6,264 nt of DNA from NCBI GenBank assembly GCA_043101615.1, contig JBICID010000143.1, positions 1 to 6,264 of the forward strand, in the 5' to 3' direction. Below the pieces are notes generated by a model, which was not told where the DNA came from, made no database searches, and saw only the letters and a program-made list of their open reading frames with translations. Shown piece by piece: positions 6,226 to 6,264 of this stretch; position 1 is the stretch's first letter; every line of letters starts with the position of its first letter. Made by a program: the position numbers and the translations under genes. The stretch comes from JBLHKT01 sp043101615. Lineage in GTDB: Bacteria > Planctomycetota > Phycisphaerae > Phycisphaerales > UBA1924.

Positions 6226-6264
6226 CCCCCCGCGCCCCACGCCTCCCCGCCCCCCCCGCCCCCC
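6226..6264. other. C-rich gene-free tract at the window edge
   Basis: The 39 bases after the TGA are almost entirely C with a few G, A and T, including a run of eight Cs and a terminal run of six. No hairpin or coding signal is visible. It may be spacer or part of a longer polypyrimidine tract beyond the window. Confidence 0.6.

Noticed and set aside
5842..6240. Upstream extension of the minus-strand membrane protein frame (304 codons in total)
   Set aside because: The extension is Gly/Val/Arg-rich low-complexity sequence, lies opposite the better-supported 97-residue gene, and precedes a protein that already starts sensibly at 5841.

Overview
High-GC window (roughly two thirds G+C by eye, with a strong G/C preference at codon third positions). 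It most likely comes from a planctomycete, probably of class Phycisphaerae. The main evidence is a secreted protein whose last ~54 residues form a paired calcium-loop (dockerin-like) module ending in the dipeptide Gly-Cys. I recall this arrangement as the 'GC-type dockerin' proteins of that group. The lineage call is an inference and rests on one protein plus base composition.

Layout. Positions 1-3995 on the minus strand are almost all of dnaE, the replicative DNA polymerase III alpha subunit. It has 1331 in-window codons, begins at an ATG with a good Shine-Dalgarno, and runs off the left edge just before its expected end. A 183-bp intergenic region (3996-4178) separates it from a divergent plus-strand gene (4179-5195). 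That region carries candidate promoters for both genes and a two-tier hairpin in the presumed leader of the plus-strand gene. The plus-strand gene encodes an exported 338-residue protein: signal peptide, a beta-rich N-terminal part of unknown family, a degenerate dockerin-like pair, a thrombospondin-3-like calcium loop, and a terminal GC-type dockerin.

A 130-bp convergent spacer (5196-5325) holds two strong hairpins, one with a GCAA tetraloop, that could terminate transcription from either side. After it comes a minus-strand gene (5326-5841) for a two-helix membrane protein with a PH-like cytosolic tail, function unknown. Divergent from it is a small plus-strand gene (5932-6225) for a 97-residue charged protein, also unknown, which looks leaderless. 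The last ~40 bases are an extreme C-rich tract without a gene.

No functional link between the four genes is visible: each is transcribed separately, in a divergent/convergent/divergent pattern. I found no mobile element, CRISPR array, tRNA or rRNA. The window looks like ordinary chromosome, and I see no evidence for a new multi-gene system. The most interesting items are the layered calcium-loop architecture of the secreted protein, its leader hairpin, and the two uncharacterised small genes.
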